DNA of 64,000 bases from Streptomyces griseus (lineage in GTDB: Bacteria; Actinomycetota; Actinomycetes; Streptomycetales; Streptomycetaceae): NCBI RefSeq assembly GCF_900460065.1, contig NZ_UAVD01000058.1, positions 1 to 64,000 on the forward strand. Direction: 5' to 3'. The translations under genes and the position numbers were made by a program. How positions within the stretch are numbered: the first letter of the stretch is position 1; each line of letters begins with the position of its first letter. Positions 48,990 through 58,086 of this stretch are shown here, piece by piece. Below the pieces are notes generated by a model that was not told where the DNA came from, searched no databases, and saw only the letters and a list, made by a program, of their open reading frames with translations.

Positions 48990-50600
48990 TCAGTCCTTGT
49001 CGGCCAGCAGCTTCTCGACGCCGGCGCGGACGTCGTCCGTCGCCAGGCCCCGGATCGTCAGCGTGGTCCGGCGGCGCAGCACGTCGTCCGCCGTCTCGGC
49101 CCACTCGTGGTCCCGGGCGTAGGCGACCTGGGCCCAGATCTCCGGGGCGTCCGGGTGGACGCGCTCGGCCAGCTCCGGGCTCTCGTTGGCCAGCCGGGCG
49201 ATGTCGAAGGCGAGCGAGCCGTAGTGCGTGGCCAGGTGCCGGGCGGTGTCCGGGGCCATGCGCGGGCCGGGCGCCGGGCCGTCGATCAGCAGCCGGTGGG
49301 CGACCGCGTTCGGGTTGGCGATGCCGGGCAGCGGGAGCTTGCGCGGCAGCCGGTTCATCGGCTCCATGTCCTCGGCCAGCGGGTGCCCGGGGAGGGCGGC
49401 CAGCTTGTTCATGACGGTGCGGCCGATGTGGCGGAAGGTCGTCCACTTGCCGCCCGCGACCGACAGCATCCCGCCGCGGCCCTCGGTGACGACCGTCTCG
49501 CGCTTGGCCTTGGAGGTGTCGCCGGGACCGCCGGGCAGCACGCGCAGACCGGCGAAGGAGTAGGTGATCAGATCGCGCGAGAGCTGCTGGTCCTTGATCG
49601 AGAACGCCGCCTCGTCGAGGATCTGCGCGGTGTCGGCCTCGGTCACCGAGACGTCCGCCGGGTCGCCCTCGTACTCCTCGTCCGTCGTGCCGAGGAGCAG
49701 CATGTCCTCCCACGGCAGCGCGAACGTGATGCGGTACTTGTCGATCGGGGTGGCCAGCGCCGCGCGCCACGGCCGGGTCCGCTTGAGGACCAGGTGCGCG
49801 CCCTTGGAGAGCCGGATGGAGGGGGCCGCGTTGGGGTCCTCCATCTTCCGCAGGTGGTCGACCCAGGGGCCGGTGGCGTTCAGCACGAGGCGGGCGTCGA
49901 CGCCGAACTCGGTGCCGTCGGTGCTGTCCTTCAGCTCGGCGCCGGTGACCCGGCCCCGGGTGAAGCGGAGCCCGGTGACGGCCGCGTGGTTGAGGACGAC
50001 CGCGCCCGCGTCGACCGCCGCGCGGACCGTCATCAGCGCCATGCGGGCGTCGTTCATCTGGTCGTCGCGGTAGACCGCGACCGCCTTCAGGTCGTCCGTG
50101 CGCAGCTCGGGGACGTCGCGCTGGGCCTTGGCCGGGGAGATGACGTGGCCGACGCCGTCGCCGAACGCGGACAGCGCGGAGTAGGCGAAGACGCCCGCGC
50201 CGAGCTTGGCCGCGCCGTGCGGGCCGCCCTTGTAGACGGGCAGGTAGAAGGTGAGCGGGTTGGCCAGGTGCGGGGCCACCTCGCGGGAGACCGCGCGGCG
50301 CTCGAAGTGGTTCTCCGCGACCAGCTTGACCGCGCCGGTCTGGAGGTAGCGCAGACCGCCGTGGAGGAGCTTGGAGGAGGCGGAGGAGGTGGCGCCGGCG
50401 AAGTCGCCGGCGTCCACCAGGGCCACCCGCAGCCCGGACTGCGCGGCATGCCAGGCGGTGGAGATGCCCAGGATGCCGCCGCCGATGACCAGGAGGTCGT
50501 ACGTGGCCCGGGACAGCTGGTCCCGGGTCTCGGCGCGGCTCGGCAGCGAGCCGGAGGCCGGGTGCGTTCCGAGGGCGGGAACGCTCTGCAGGGTGGTCAT
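48990..50600 (-). CDS. glpD: Glycerol-3-phosphate dehydrogenase, aerobic
   Basis: A 536-residue FAD enzyme of the GlpD family that oxidises sn-glycerol-3-phosphate to dihydroxyacetone phosphate at the membrane. The N-terminal DLLVIGGGILGISTAWHAAQSGLRVALVD is the FAD fold; GATSSASSKLLHGGLRYLQTGAVKLV is the GlpD signature; the C-terminal helical domain has ATHYGSLAFDIARL. It ends the glycerol operon and starts 14 bases after glpK, with GAGGAG upstream. It is the gylB-type gene of Streptomyces. Confidence 0.96.
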   Translation of the reverse strand: MTTLQSVPALGTHPASGSLPSRAETRDQLSRATYDLLVIGGGILGISTAWHAAQSGLRVALVDAGDFAGATSSASSKLLHGGLRYLQTGAVKLVAENHFERRAVSREVAPHLANPLTFYLPVYKGGPHGAAKLGAGVFAYSALSAFGDGVGHVISPAKAQRDVPELRTDDLKAVAVYRDDQMNDARMALMTVRAAVDAGAVVLNHAAVTGLRFTRGRVTGAELKDSTDGTEFGVDARLVLNATGPWVDHLRKMEDPNAAPSIRLSKGAHLVLKRTRPWRAALATPIDKYRITFALPWEDMLLLGTTDEEYEGDPADVSVTEADTAQILDEAAFSIKDQQLSRDLITYSFAGLRVLPGGPGDTSKAKRETVVTEGRGGMLSVAGGKWTTFRHIGRTVMNKLAALPGHPLAEDMEPMNRLPRKLPLPGIANPNAVAHRLLIDGPAPGPRMAPDTARHLATHYGSLAFDIARLANESPELAERVHPDAPEIWAQVAYARDHEWAETADDVLRRRTTLTIRGLATDDVRAGVEKLLADKD

Positions 50601-50614
50601 GGTGATGCTCCTCG

Positions 50615-52159
50615 TCAGCTTTCTTCGTCCTCGATCCAGCCCATGGTCCGTTCGACGGCCTTGAGCCAGCTCTTGTACTCGCGGGCACGGGTGTCCGCGT
50701 CCATGCGGGGTGTCCACTCGGCGGCCCGGCGCCAGTTGGCGCGCAGCGCGTCGGTGTCCGGCCAGAAGCCGACGGCCAGACCGGCGGCGTAGGCGGCGCC
50801 GAGGCAGGTGGTCTCGGCGACCATGGGGCGCACCACGGGCGCGTCCAGGAAGTCGGCGAGCGTCTGCATCAGCAGGTTGTTGGAGGTCATCCCGCCGTCG
50901 ACCTTGAGCGCGGTCAGCTCGACGCCGGAGTCCTTCGTCATGGCGTCGCTGATCTCGCGGGTCTGCCAGGCGGTGGCCTCCAGGACGGCACGGGCGATGT
51001 GCGCCTTGGTGACGTAACGGGTGAGACCGGTGATCACCCCGCGGGCGTCGGGACGCCAGTAGGGGGCGAAGAGGCCGGAGAAGGCGGGCACGAAGTACGC
51101 GCCGCCGTTGTCCTCGACCGAGGAGGCCAGGGTCTCGATCTCGGCGGCCGACTTGATCAGGCCCATCTGGTCGCGCATCCACTGCACCAGCGAGCCGGTG
51201 ACCGCGATGGAGCCCTCCAGCGCGTACACCGGGGGCTGGTCGCCGATCTGGTAGCCGACGGTGGTGAGCAGCCCGTTGTACGAGTTCACCGGGGTGCCAC
51301 CGGTGTTCATCAGCATGAAGGTGCCGGTGCCGTACGTGGACTTGGCCTCGCCCTCGGAGAAGCAGGTCTGGCCGAACAGGGCCGCCTGCTGGTCGCCGAG
51401 CGCGGAGGCGACCGGGACGCCGTCGAGGATGCCGCCCTTGGCGTTGCCGTAGACCTCGGCGGAGGAGCGGATCTCGGGGAGCACCGCGGCCGGGATGCCG
51501 ATGGAGGACAGGATCTTCTCGTCCCAGGCCATCGTGTGCAGGTTCATCAGGAGGGTGCGCGAGGCGTTGGTGACGTCGGTGACGTGGACGCCGCCGTCGG
51601 TGCCGCCGGTCAGGTTCCAGATGACCCAGGAGTCCATGGTGCCGAAGAGGATGTCGCCGCGCTCGGCGCGCTCGCGCAGTCCCTCGACGTTGTCGAGCAG
51701 CCAGCGGACCTTGGGCCCGGCGAAGTACGAGGCGAGCGGCAGTCCGGTCTCGCGGCGGAACCGGTCCTGGCCCACGTTGCGGCCGAGCTCCTTGCAGAGC
51801 GCGTCGGTGCGGGTGTCCTGCCAGACCAGCGCGTTGTGCACCGGCTCGCCGGTGTTCTTGTCCCAGAGCAGCGTGGTCTCGCGCTGGTTGGTGATGCCGA
51901 TCGCCTTGACGTCGGCGGAGGTGATGCCGGCCTTGACGATGGCCCCGGCGACGACCTCCTGGACGTTCTCCCAGATCTCGGTCGCGTCGTGCTCGACCCA
52001 GCCCGGCTTGGGGAAGATCTGCTCGTGCTCCTTCTGGTCGACGGAGACGATCCGGCCGTCCTTGTCGAAGACGATGCAGCGGCTGGAGGTGGTGCCCTGG
52101 TCGATGGCGGCGATGAACGGTCCGCTGCCGTGGGTGCCGGTGGTGTGTGCGTCGGTCAC
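50615..52159 (-). CDS. glpK: Glycerol kinase
   Basis: A 514-residue FGGY kinase. AAIDQGTTSSRCIVFD at the N-terminus is the ATP-binding loop, followed by NQRETTLLWDKNTGEPVHNALVWQDTRT, TNASRTLLMN, STYGTGTFMLMNTG and KVDGGMTSNNLLMQ in the usual GlpK order. It phosphorylates glycerol to glycerol-3-phosphate. The start is GTG, 39 bases after glpF and 14 before glpD, so the three genes form one transcript controlled by GylR. Confidence 0.96.
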   Translation of the reverse strand: MTDAHTTGTHGSGPFIAAIDQGTTSSRCIVFDKDGRIVSVDQKEHEQIFPKPGWVEHDATEIWENVQEVVAGAIVKAGITSADVKAIGITNQRETTLLWDKNTGEPVHNALVWQDTRTDALCKELGRNVGQDRFRRETGLPLASYFAGPKVRWLLDNVEGLRERAERGDILFGTMDSWVIWNLTGGTDGGVHVTDVTNASRTLLMNLHTMAWDEKILSSIGIPAAVLPEIRSSAEVYGNAKGGILDGVPVASALGDQQAALFGQTCFSEGEAKSTYGTGTFMLMNTGGTPVNSYNGLLTTVGYQIGDQPPVYALEGSIAVTGSLVQWMRDQMGLIKSAAEIETLASSVEDNGGAYFVPAFSGLFAPYWRPDARGVITGLTRYVTKAHIARAVLEATAWQTREISDAMTKDSGVELTALKVDGGMTSNNLLMQTLADFLDAPVVRPMVAETTCLGAAYAAGLAVGFWPDTDALRANWRRAAEWTPRMDADTRAREYKSWLKAVERTMGWIEDEES

Positions 52160-52198
52160 GATGTGCTCCCGGAAGTCTGTGGAATGAGGAGGGTGCGG

Positions 52199-52990
52199 CT
52201 AGGCGAAGGCGAGGTTGTAGAGCCCGCCGGCGAGTGCGCCGCCGACGAGCGGACCCACGATGGGTACCCACGCGTAGCCCCAGTCCGAACCACCCTTGTT
52301 CGGCAGCGGCAGCAGGGAGTGCACGATGCGCGGACCGAGGTCGCGGACCGGGTTGATGGCGTAGCCGGTCGGGCCGCCGAGCGAGAGGCCGATGCCGACG
52401 ACGACCAGGGCGGTGATCAGCGCGCCGAGCACGCCGATGCCGTTGCCCCCGTCGTTCAGGCCCTGGGTCAGGATCGCCAGGACCAGCACGGCGGTCGCGA
52501 TGATCTCGGTGACGACGTTCTGGACACCGTTGCGGATCTCGGGGCCGGTGGAGAAGATCCCGAGCACCGGGCCCGCCTTCGGGGCGGCGGTCTGGTCGAC
52601 CATGCCCTCGTCGGTGGACGTGGTGCCGACGATCTCCGGGTCGGTCAGGTGGGCGTGGAACTGGCCGTAGTAGACCGCCCAGACCAGCAGGGCGCCGATC
52701 ATCGCGCCGAGCAGCTGCGAGCCGAGGTAGAGGGGGACGTCGCCCCACTCCGTGCCGCCCTGGATGGCCAGGCCGACCGTGACCGCGGGGTTGAGGTGGG
52801 CGCCCGATACGCCGCCGGCGAGGTAGGCGCCGGTCAGCACGGCGAAGCCCCACCCGAAGGTGATGGCCAGCCAGCCCGCGTTCCGGGCCTTCGAGCTCTT
52901 CAGCGTGACGGCGGCACAGACACCGCCGCCGAGCAGGATGAGTACGGCGGTACCTATGGTCTCGCCGATGAAAATGTCGGAGCTGGACAC
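52199..52990 (-). CDS. glpF: Glycerol facilitator (aquaglyceroporin)
   Basis: A 263-residue MIP-family channel with six membrane helices. The first pore motif is HLNPAVTVG (NPA), but the second is INPVRDLGPR, so the second NPA is NPV, a variation that may alter the pore. The motif RDLGPR and GGPTGYAINP fit glycerol facilitators. The start is GTG at 52990 with the ribosome site AAAGGAG. It is the first gene of the glpFKD operon, downstream of the regulator gylR. Confidence 0.93.
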   Translation of the reverse strand: MSSSDIFIGETIGTAVLILLGGGVCAAVTLKSSKARNAGWLAITFGWGFAVLTGAYLAGGVSGAHLNPAVTVGLAIQGGTEWGDVPLYLGSQLLGAMIGALLVWAVYYGQFHAHLTDPEIVGTTSTDEGMVDQTAAPKAGPVLGIFSTGPEIRNGVQNVVTEIIATAVLVLAILTQGLNDGGNGIGVLGALITALVVVGIGLSLGGPTGYAINPVRDLGPRIVHSLLPLPNKGGSDWGYAWVPIVGPLVGGALAGGLYNLAFA

Positions 52991-53425
52991 CCGCGACTCC
53001 TTTGTCCTTCGTCCAGGGGAGAGCGGAGCACCGGTCCCGCCGGTGTTCCGCGCCCCAGATGGGTATCCACGAAGCGTGGGCAGCCCACCTGTAAGGGCTT
53101 GACCGGCCCTTGGCACTGTCACACCCTAACGCGTATTGCCGTTAGTCGTTCGACAATGCCGACCGTTGAACGGCAGTGTTTCCCCCGAGTGAAGGAAGCG
53201 TCAAGGGTTCCGGGGACCACGACTCGGTGCGCGACGGGATCGTTACCGCAAGGGACCGGGACGGGCCGGGCCGGGGCGCGCGTGGGTGCGACACCGGACG
53301 CCGGGCGTCGGGGGCGGACGCGGCTGCGCAGGGGCCCATGGGGGCGGTCCCGCCCGCGGGGCGTGCGTACGGGGTCGGAGGGACGGTGGCGCGCGGAGCG
53401 GCGGGCGGGACGCCCCCGCGGACCG
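52991..53425. other. 435-base promoter region of the glycerol operon
   Basis: Between gylR and glpF on the same strand. No coding sequence is convincing. The part nearest glpF holds the repeated GylR-type motif at 53148-53171; the rest (53180-53425) is GC-rich with no obvious structure. Promoters for glpF must lie here. Confidence 0.6.
53148..53171. promoter_or_regulatory. Candidate GylR operator upstream of glpF
   Basis: GTTCGACAATGCCGA (53148-53162) nearly repeats the motif upstream of gylR at 54213-54227 (GTTCGACAATGCTGA), with one difference in 15. The segment also forms an imperfect palindrome: GTTCGAC, 10 bases, then GTTGAAC ending at 53171. Confidence 0.75.
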
Positions 53426-54190
53426 TCAGAAGCGGCCGGCGCCCAGATCCCGGGAGACCGCGCGGGCGCAGTCCCGTACGGAGGCGATCAGCTCGGGGCG
53501 CAGCGTCCCGCCCGGGGCCACCCGCTCCACCGCGCCCGTCACGGCGACCGCCCCGACGGGCATCCTGCGCCGGTCGTGGACCGGGGCGGCCACCGCGGCC
53601 ACGCCCTCCCAGGTCTCCTCGGCGTCGGCGGCCCAGCCCTGGGCGCGGATCAGGTCGAGCATCGACTCGAACGCGCCCGCCTCGGTGACGGTGCGCCCGG
53701 TGAAGGAGCGGCGCTCCGCCTCCATGACCTCGCTGTGGGCCACCGGATCGTACGCGGACAGCACCTTGCCCAGCGCCGTGGAGTGCAGCGGCTGCATGGC
53801 CCCGACCTCCAGCACCTGGCGGCTGTCGTCGGGCCGGAAGACGTGGTGGACGATCAGGACGCCGTGCTGGTGCAGCACCCCGAGGTGGACGCTCTCGCCG
53901 CTGGAGCGGGCCAGGTCGTCCGTCCAGACCAGGGCGCGGGCCCGCAGCTCGTGGACGTCCAGGTAGCTGTTGCCCAGGCGGAGCAGTTCGGCGCCCAGCT
54001 GGTAGCGCCCGGACGCCGCGTCCTGCTCGACGAAGCCCTCCAGCTGGAGCGTGCGCAGGATGCCGTGCGCGGTGCCCTTGGCCAGCCCCAGCGAGGAGGC
54101 GATGTCGGAGAGCCCGAGCCGGCGCTCGCCGCCCGCCAGCAGACGCAGCATCGCGGCCGCCCGCTCCAGCGACTGGATGTTCTTGGCCAT
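53426..54190 (-). CDS. gylR: IclR-family regulator GylR
   Basis: A 254-residue IclR protein. The N-terminal winged HTH is SLERAAAMLRLLAGGERRLGLSDIASSLGLAKGTAHGILRTLQLEGFVEQD (residues 6-57), and the C-terminal IclR effector domain includes HRVFRPDDSRQVLEVGAMQPLHSTALGKVLSAY and GVAAVAAPVHDRRRMPVGAVAVTG. GylR represses the Streptomyces glycerol operon and its own gene; glycerol-3-phosphate or glycerol relieves it. The operon order and the repeat of its motif before glpF support this. The start is ATG 54190. Confidence 0.95.
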   Translation of the reverse strand: MAKNIQSLERAAAMLRLLAGGERRLGLSDIASSLGLAKGTAHGILRTLQLEGFVEQDAASGRYQLGAELLRLGNSYLDVHELRARALVWTDDLARSSGESVHLGVLHQHGVLIVHHVFRPDDSRQVLEVGAMQPLHSTALGKVLSAYDPVAHSEVMEAERRSFTGRTVTEAGAFESMLDLIRAQGWAADAEETWEGVAAVAAPVHDRRRMPVGAVAVTGAVERVAPGGTLRPELIASVRDCARAVSRDLGAGRF

Positions 54191-54212
54191 CGCGCCGTAC
54201 TCCTCCACCTCG

Positions 54213-54230
54213 GTTCGACAATGCTGAACA
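54213..54230. promoter_or_regulatory. Candidate GylR autoregulatory site
   Basis: GTTCGACAATGCTGAACA lies 22 bases upstream of the gylR ATG. Its first 15 bases match the site before glpF with a single difference, both read in the same direction on the plus strand. Confidence 0.7.
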
Positions 54231-54387
54231 CTATCGGTCGATGCCGACCTGCGCCGGACTCCGGGGGAAAGTCTCCGCCACCGTGTCGCGCGCGCCGCAC
54301 CCGCACAGCATGCAGTCCGTCCCATGGACGCACCTACGGTCCCGGGCGGCGTCCGGCTACGCTGGCGAGGTGCGCCTTCCCCGAGAA

Positions 54388-54400
54388 GGACGCAAAGCCG
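54388..54400 (+). promoter_or_regulatory. Possible leader RNA motif before metH
   Basis: GGACGCAAAGCCG, preceded by a small CCTT...AAGG hairpin, lies 30 bases upstream of the metH ATG. The sequence GACGCAAAGCC is part of the 3' core of class I c-di-GMP riboswitches, but the 5' core is not recognised here, so this is only a hint. Confidence 0.2.
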
Positions 54401-54429
54401 ACAGCCGTCGCATCCCTGGGAGATCATCC

Positions 54430-57400
54430 ATGGCCTCGTTGCCGACATCCGCCGCCGACAGCCGGACCCGCGCAGACGCGCTCCGAGAGGCACTCGCCAC
54501 CCGCGTGGTGGTGGCCGACGGGGCGATGGGCACCATGCTCCAGGCACAGGACCCCACGCTGGAGGACTTCGAGAACCTCGAAGGCTGCAACGAGATCCTG
54601 AACATCACCCGGCCCGACATCGTGCGCTCGGTCCACGAGGAGTACTTCGCGGTCGGCGTCGACTGCGTCGAGACCAACACCTTCGGCGCGAACCACTCCG
54701 CCGCCAACGAGTACGAGATCGCCGACCGCATCTTCGAGCTCTCCGAGTCCGGCGCTCGCATCGCCCGCGAGGTCGCCGACGAGTTCGGCGCGAAGGACGG
54801 CCGCCAGCGCTGGGTCCTCGGCTCGATCGGCCCCGGCACCAAGCTGCCCTCGCTCGGCCACATCGCCTACGACGTCCTGCGCGACGGCTACCAGAAGAAC
54901 GCCGAAGGCCTCCTCACGGGCGGCTCCGACGCCCTGATCGTCGAGACCACCCAGGACCTGCTCCAGACGAAGTCCAGCATCATCGGCGCGCGCCGGGCGA
55001 TGGACGCCCTCGGCGTCCACGTGCCCCTGATCTGCTCCCTCGCCTTCGAGACCACCGGCGTCATGCTGCTGGGCTCCGAGATCGGCGCCGCCCTGACCGC
55101 CCTGGAGCCGCTGGGCATCGACCTGATCGGCCTGAACTGCTCGACCGGCCCGGACGAGATGAGCGAGCACCTGCGCTACCTCGCCCGCCACTCCCGTACG
55201 CCGCTGATGTGCATGCCCAACGCCGGTCTGCCCGTCCTCACCAAGGACGGCGCGCACTTCCCGCTCGGCCCCGACGGTCTCGCCGACTCCCAGGAGAACT
55301 TCGTCCGGGACTACGGCCTCTCTCTCATCGGCGGCTGCTGCGGCACGACCCCGGAGCACCTGCGGGCCGTCGTCGACCGCGCCCGCGAGCTGACACCCAC
55401 CGAGCGCGACCCGCGCCCCGAGCCCGGCGCGGCCTCCCTCTACCAGACCATCCCCTTCCGGCAGGACACCGCCTACCTGGCGATCGGGGAGCGCACCAAC
55501 GCCAACGGCTCCAAGAAGTTCCGCGAGGCCATGCTGGAGGCCCGCTGGGACGACTGCGTGGAGATGGCCCGCGACCAGATCCGCGAGGGCGCGCACATGC
55601 TCGACCTCTGCGTCGACTACGTGGGCCGCGACGGCGTCGCCGACATGGCCGAGCTGGCCGGCCGCTTCGCGACCGCCTCCACCCTGCCGATCGTGCTGGA
55701 CTCCACCGAGCTGCCCGTGCTCCGCGCGGGCCTGGAGAAGCTCGGCGGCCGGGCCGTGCTGAACTCGGTGAACTACGAGGACGGCGACGGCCCCGAGTCC
55801 CGCTTCGCGCAGGTCAGCGCCCTGGCCGCCGAGCACGGCGCCGCGCTGATCGCCCTCACGATCGACGAGGAGGGCCAGGCCCGCACCGTCGAGAACAAGG
55901 TCGCCATCGCCGAGCGGCTGATCGAGGACCTCACCGCCAACTGGTCCATCCGCGAGTCCGACATCCTCATCGACACCCTGACCTTCACCATCTGCACCGG
56001 CCAGGAGGAGTCCCGCGGCGACGGCATCGCCACCATCGGGGCCATCCGCGAGCTGAAGAAGCGCCACCCCGACGTCCAGACCACGCTGGGCCTCTCCAAC
56101 ATCTCCTTCGGCCTCAACCCGGCCGCCCGCGTCGTGCTGAACTCCGTCTTCCTCGACGAGTGCGTCAAGGCGGGCCTGGACTCCGCGATCGTGCACGCCT
56201 CGAAGATCCTGCCGATCGCCCGGCTGGAGGAGGAGCAGGTCAAGGTCGCCCTCGACCTGATCTACGACCGCCGCGCCGAGGGCTACGACCCCCTCCAGAA
56301 GCTCATGGAGCTGTTCGAGGGCGTCAACATGAAGTCGATGAAGGCGGGCAAGGCCGAGGAGCTGATGGCCCTCCCGCTGGACGAGCGGCTCCAGCGCCGC
56401 ATCATCGACGGCGAGAAGAACGGCCTGGAGGCCGACCTCGACGAGGCCCTCCAGGACACCCCCGCCCTCGACATCGTCAACAACACGCTGCTGGAAGGCA
56501 TGAAGGTCGTCGGCGAGCTGTTCGGCTCCGGCCAGATGCAGCTGCCGTTCGTCCTCCAGTCCGCCGAGGTCATGAAGAGCGCGGTGGCCCACCTGGAGCC
56601 GCACATGGAGAAGTCCGACGACGAGGGCAAGGGCACCATCGTGCTCGCCACCGTCCGCGGCGACGTCCACGACATCGGCAAGAACCTCGTCGACATCATC
56701 CTCTCCAACAACGGCTACAACGTCGTCAACCTCGGCATCAAGCAGCCCGTCTCCGCGATCCTGGAAGCCGCCGAGGAGCACCGCGCCGACGTCATCGGCA
56801 TGTCCGGTCTCCTGGTGAAGTCGACCGTGATCATGAAGGAGAACCTCCAGGAGCTCAACCAGCGCAAGATGGCCGCCGACTTCCCGGTCATCCTCGGTGG
56901 CGCCGCGCTGACCAGGGCCTACGTCGAGCAGGACTTGCACGAGATCTACGAGGGCGAGGTCCGCTACGCCCGGGACGCCTTCGAGGGGCTGCGCCTCATG
57001 GACGCGCTCATCGGCGTCAAGCGGGGGGTGCCGGGCGCGGCCCTGCCCGAGCTGAAGCAGCGCCGGGTCCCCAAGAAGGACGTGGCGGTGCTGGAGGTCG
57101 AGGAGCCCGAGGGTTCGGTGCGCTCGGACGTCTCCACCACCAACCCGATCCCCGAGCCGCCGTTCCGTGGCACCCGCGTCATCAAGGGCATCCCGCTCAA
57201 GGACTACGCCTCCTGGCTCGACGAGGGCGCCCTGTTCAAGGGGCAGTGGGGCCTCAAGCAGGCCCGGACCGGCGACGGACCGACGTACGAGGAGCTGGTG
57301 GAGACCGAGGGACGACCGCACCTGCGCGGCTGGCTCGACCACCTCCAGTCCAACAACCTCCTGGAGGCGGCCGTCGTCTACGGCTACTTCCCCTGCGTCT

Positions 57401-57942
57401 CCAAGGGCGACGACCTGGTCCTCCTCCACGAGGACGGCTCCGAGCGCACCCGCTTCACCTTCCCGCGCCAGCGCCGCGGCCGCCGCCTCTGCCTCGCCGA
57501 CTTCTTCCGCCCCGAGGAGTCCGGTGAGACCGACGTCATCGGCCTCCAGATCGTGACCGTCGGCTCCCGGATCGGCGAGGCCACCGCCGAATTGTTCGCC
57601 GCCAACTCCTACCGCGACTACCTGGAGCTGCACGGGCTCTCCGTCCAGCTCGCCGAGGCCCTCGCCGAGTACTGGCACGCCCGGGTCCGCAGCGAGCTCG
57701 GCTTCGCCGGGGAGGACCCCGAGGACGTCGAGGACATGTTCGCGCTGAAGTACCGCGGCGCACGGTTCTCGCTCGGTTACGGGGCGTGCCCGGACCTGGA
57801 GGACCGGGCCAAGATCGCCGACCTGCTCCAGCCGGAGCGGATCGGTGTGCACCTCTCCGAGGAGTTCCAGCTCCACCCGGAGCAGTCCACCGACGCCATC
57901 GTCATCCACCACCCCGAGGCCAAGTACTTCAACGCCCGGTAG
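54430..57942 (+). CDS. metH: Cobalamin-dependent methionine synthase
   Basis: A 1170-residue modular enzyme. Domains in order: homocysteine-binding (residues ~20-340, DGAMGTMLQ, GLNCSTG and SLIGGCCGTTPEH supplying the zinc Cys residues), pterin-binding (~360-620, GERTNANGSKKF), cap (~640-740), B12-binding (~745-880) with GDVHDIGKNLVD, the DxHxxG ligand to cobalt, and S-adenosylmethionine-dependent activation (~890-1170, SLGYGACPD). It transfers the methyl group of 5-methyl-tetrahydrofolate to homocysteine. Length is slightly below E. coli MetH (1227). The gene is divergent from gylR; GGGAGA precedes the ATG. Confidence 0.97.
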   Translation: MASLPTSAADSRTRADALREALATRVVVADGAMGTMLQAQDPTLEDFENLEGCNEILNITRPDIVRSVHEEYFAVGVDCVETNTFGANHSAANEYEIADRIFELSESGARIAREVADEFGAKDGRQRWVLGSIGPGTKLPSLGHIAYDVLRDGYQKNAEGLLTGGSDALIVETTQDLLQTKSSIIGARRAMDALGVHVPLICSLAFETTGVMLLGSEIGAALTALEPLGIDLIGLNCSTGPDEMSEHLRYLARHSRTPLMCMPNAGLPVLTKDGAHFPLGPDGLADSQENFVRDYGLSLIGGCCGTTPEHLRAVVDRARELTPTERDPRPEPGAASLYQTIPFRQDTAYLAIGERTNANGSKKFREAMLEARWDDCVEMARDQIREGAHMLDLCVDYVGRDGVADMAELAGRFATASTLPIVLDSTELPVLRAGLEKLGGRAVLNSVNYEDGDGPESRFAQVSALAAEHGAALIALTIDEEGQARTVENKVAIAERLIEDLTANWSIRESDILIDTLTFTICTGQEESRGDGIATIGAIRELKKRHPDVQTTLGLSNISFGLNPAARVVLNSVFLDECVKAGLDSAIVHASKILPIARLEEEQVKVALDLIYDRRAEGYDPLQKLMELFEGVNMKSMKAGKAEELMALPLDERLQRRIIDGEKNGLEADLDEALQDTPALDIVNNTLLEGMKVVGELFGSGQMQLPFVLQSAEVMKSAVAHLEPHMEKSDDEGKGTIVLATVRGDVHDIGKNLVDIILSNNGYNVVNLGIKQPVSAILEAAEEHRADVIGMSGLLVKSTVIMKENLQELNQRKMAADFPVILGGAALTRAYVEQDLHEIYEGEVRYARDAFEGLRLMDALIGVKRGVPGAALPELKQRRVPKKDVAVLEVEEPEGSVRSDVSTTNPIPEPPFRGTRVIKGIPLKDYASWLDEGALFKGQWGLKQARTGDGPTYEELVETEGRPHLRGWLDHLQSNNLLEAAVVYGYFPCVSKGDDLVLLHEDGSERTRFTFPRQRRGRRLCLADFFRPEESGETDVIGLQIVTVGSRIGEATAELFAANSYRDYLELHGLSVQLAEALAEYWHARVRSELGFAGEDPEDVEDMFALKYRGARFSLGYGACPDLEDRAKIADLLQPERIGVHLSEEFQLHPEQSTDAIVIHHPEAKYFNAR

Positions 57943-58017
57943 CCGCCGGTTCACCCCACGGTCTCGCGCCCTTCGCGCACCGCGGCCCGACACGTCGTAC
58001 ACTGGTCGGTCCAGTGC

Positions 58018-58059
58018 AGGCCGGTCGCCCTCCCGTTCTCCGGGAATGGCGGCCGGCCT
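58018..58059 (+). terminator. Hairpin after metH / leader of HAD phosphatase
   Basis: A 12-bp stem with one G-U pair (58018-58029 with 58048-58059) lies 76 bases after metH and ends 28 bases before the next gene. It may terminate metH or fold in the next gene's leader. A smaller hairpin CACTGG...CCAGTG lies at 58000-58016. Confidence 0.55.
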
Positions 58060-58086
58060 TCTCGTCCCTTACGGAAGGTGTGCCGG

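Noticed and set aside
50601..52853. Continuous reading frame upstream of glpD through glpK
   Set aside because: It is an Arg-rich shadow of glpK in another frame; glpD has a clear ribosome site and its conserved N-terminus at 50600.
54191..54429. Cobalamin riboswitch before metH
   Set aside because: No B12-box or the expected long structured leader is visible; the space is only 239 bases and shared with the gylR promoter.
54424..58002. 1192-codon open frame on the minus strand over metH
   Set aside because: It shadows metH in the opposite strand, is low in complexity (Gly/Val/Leu/Asp/Glu-rich) and has no recognisable domain.
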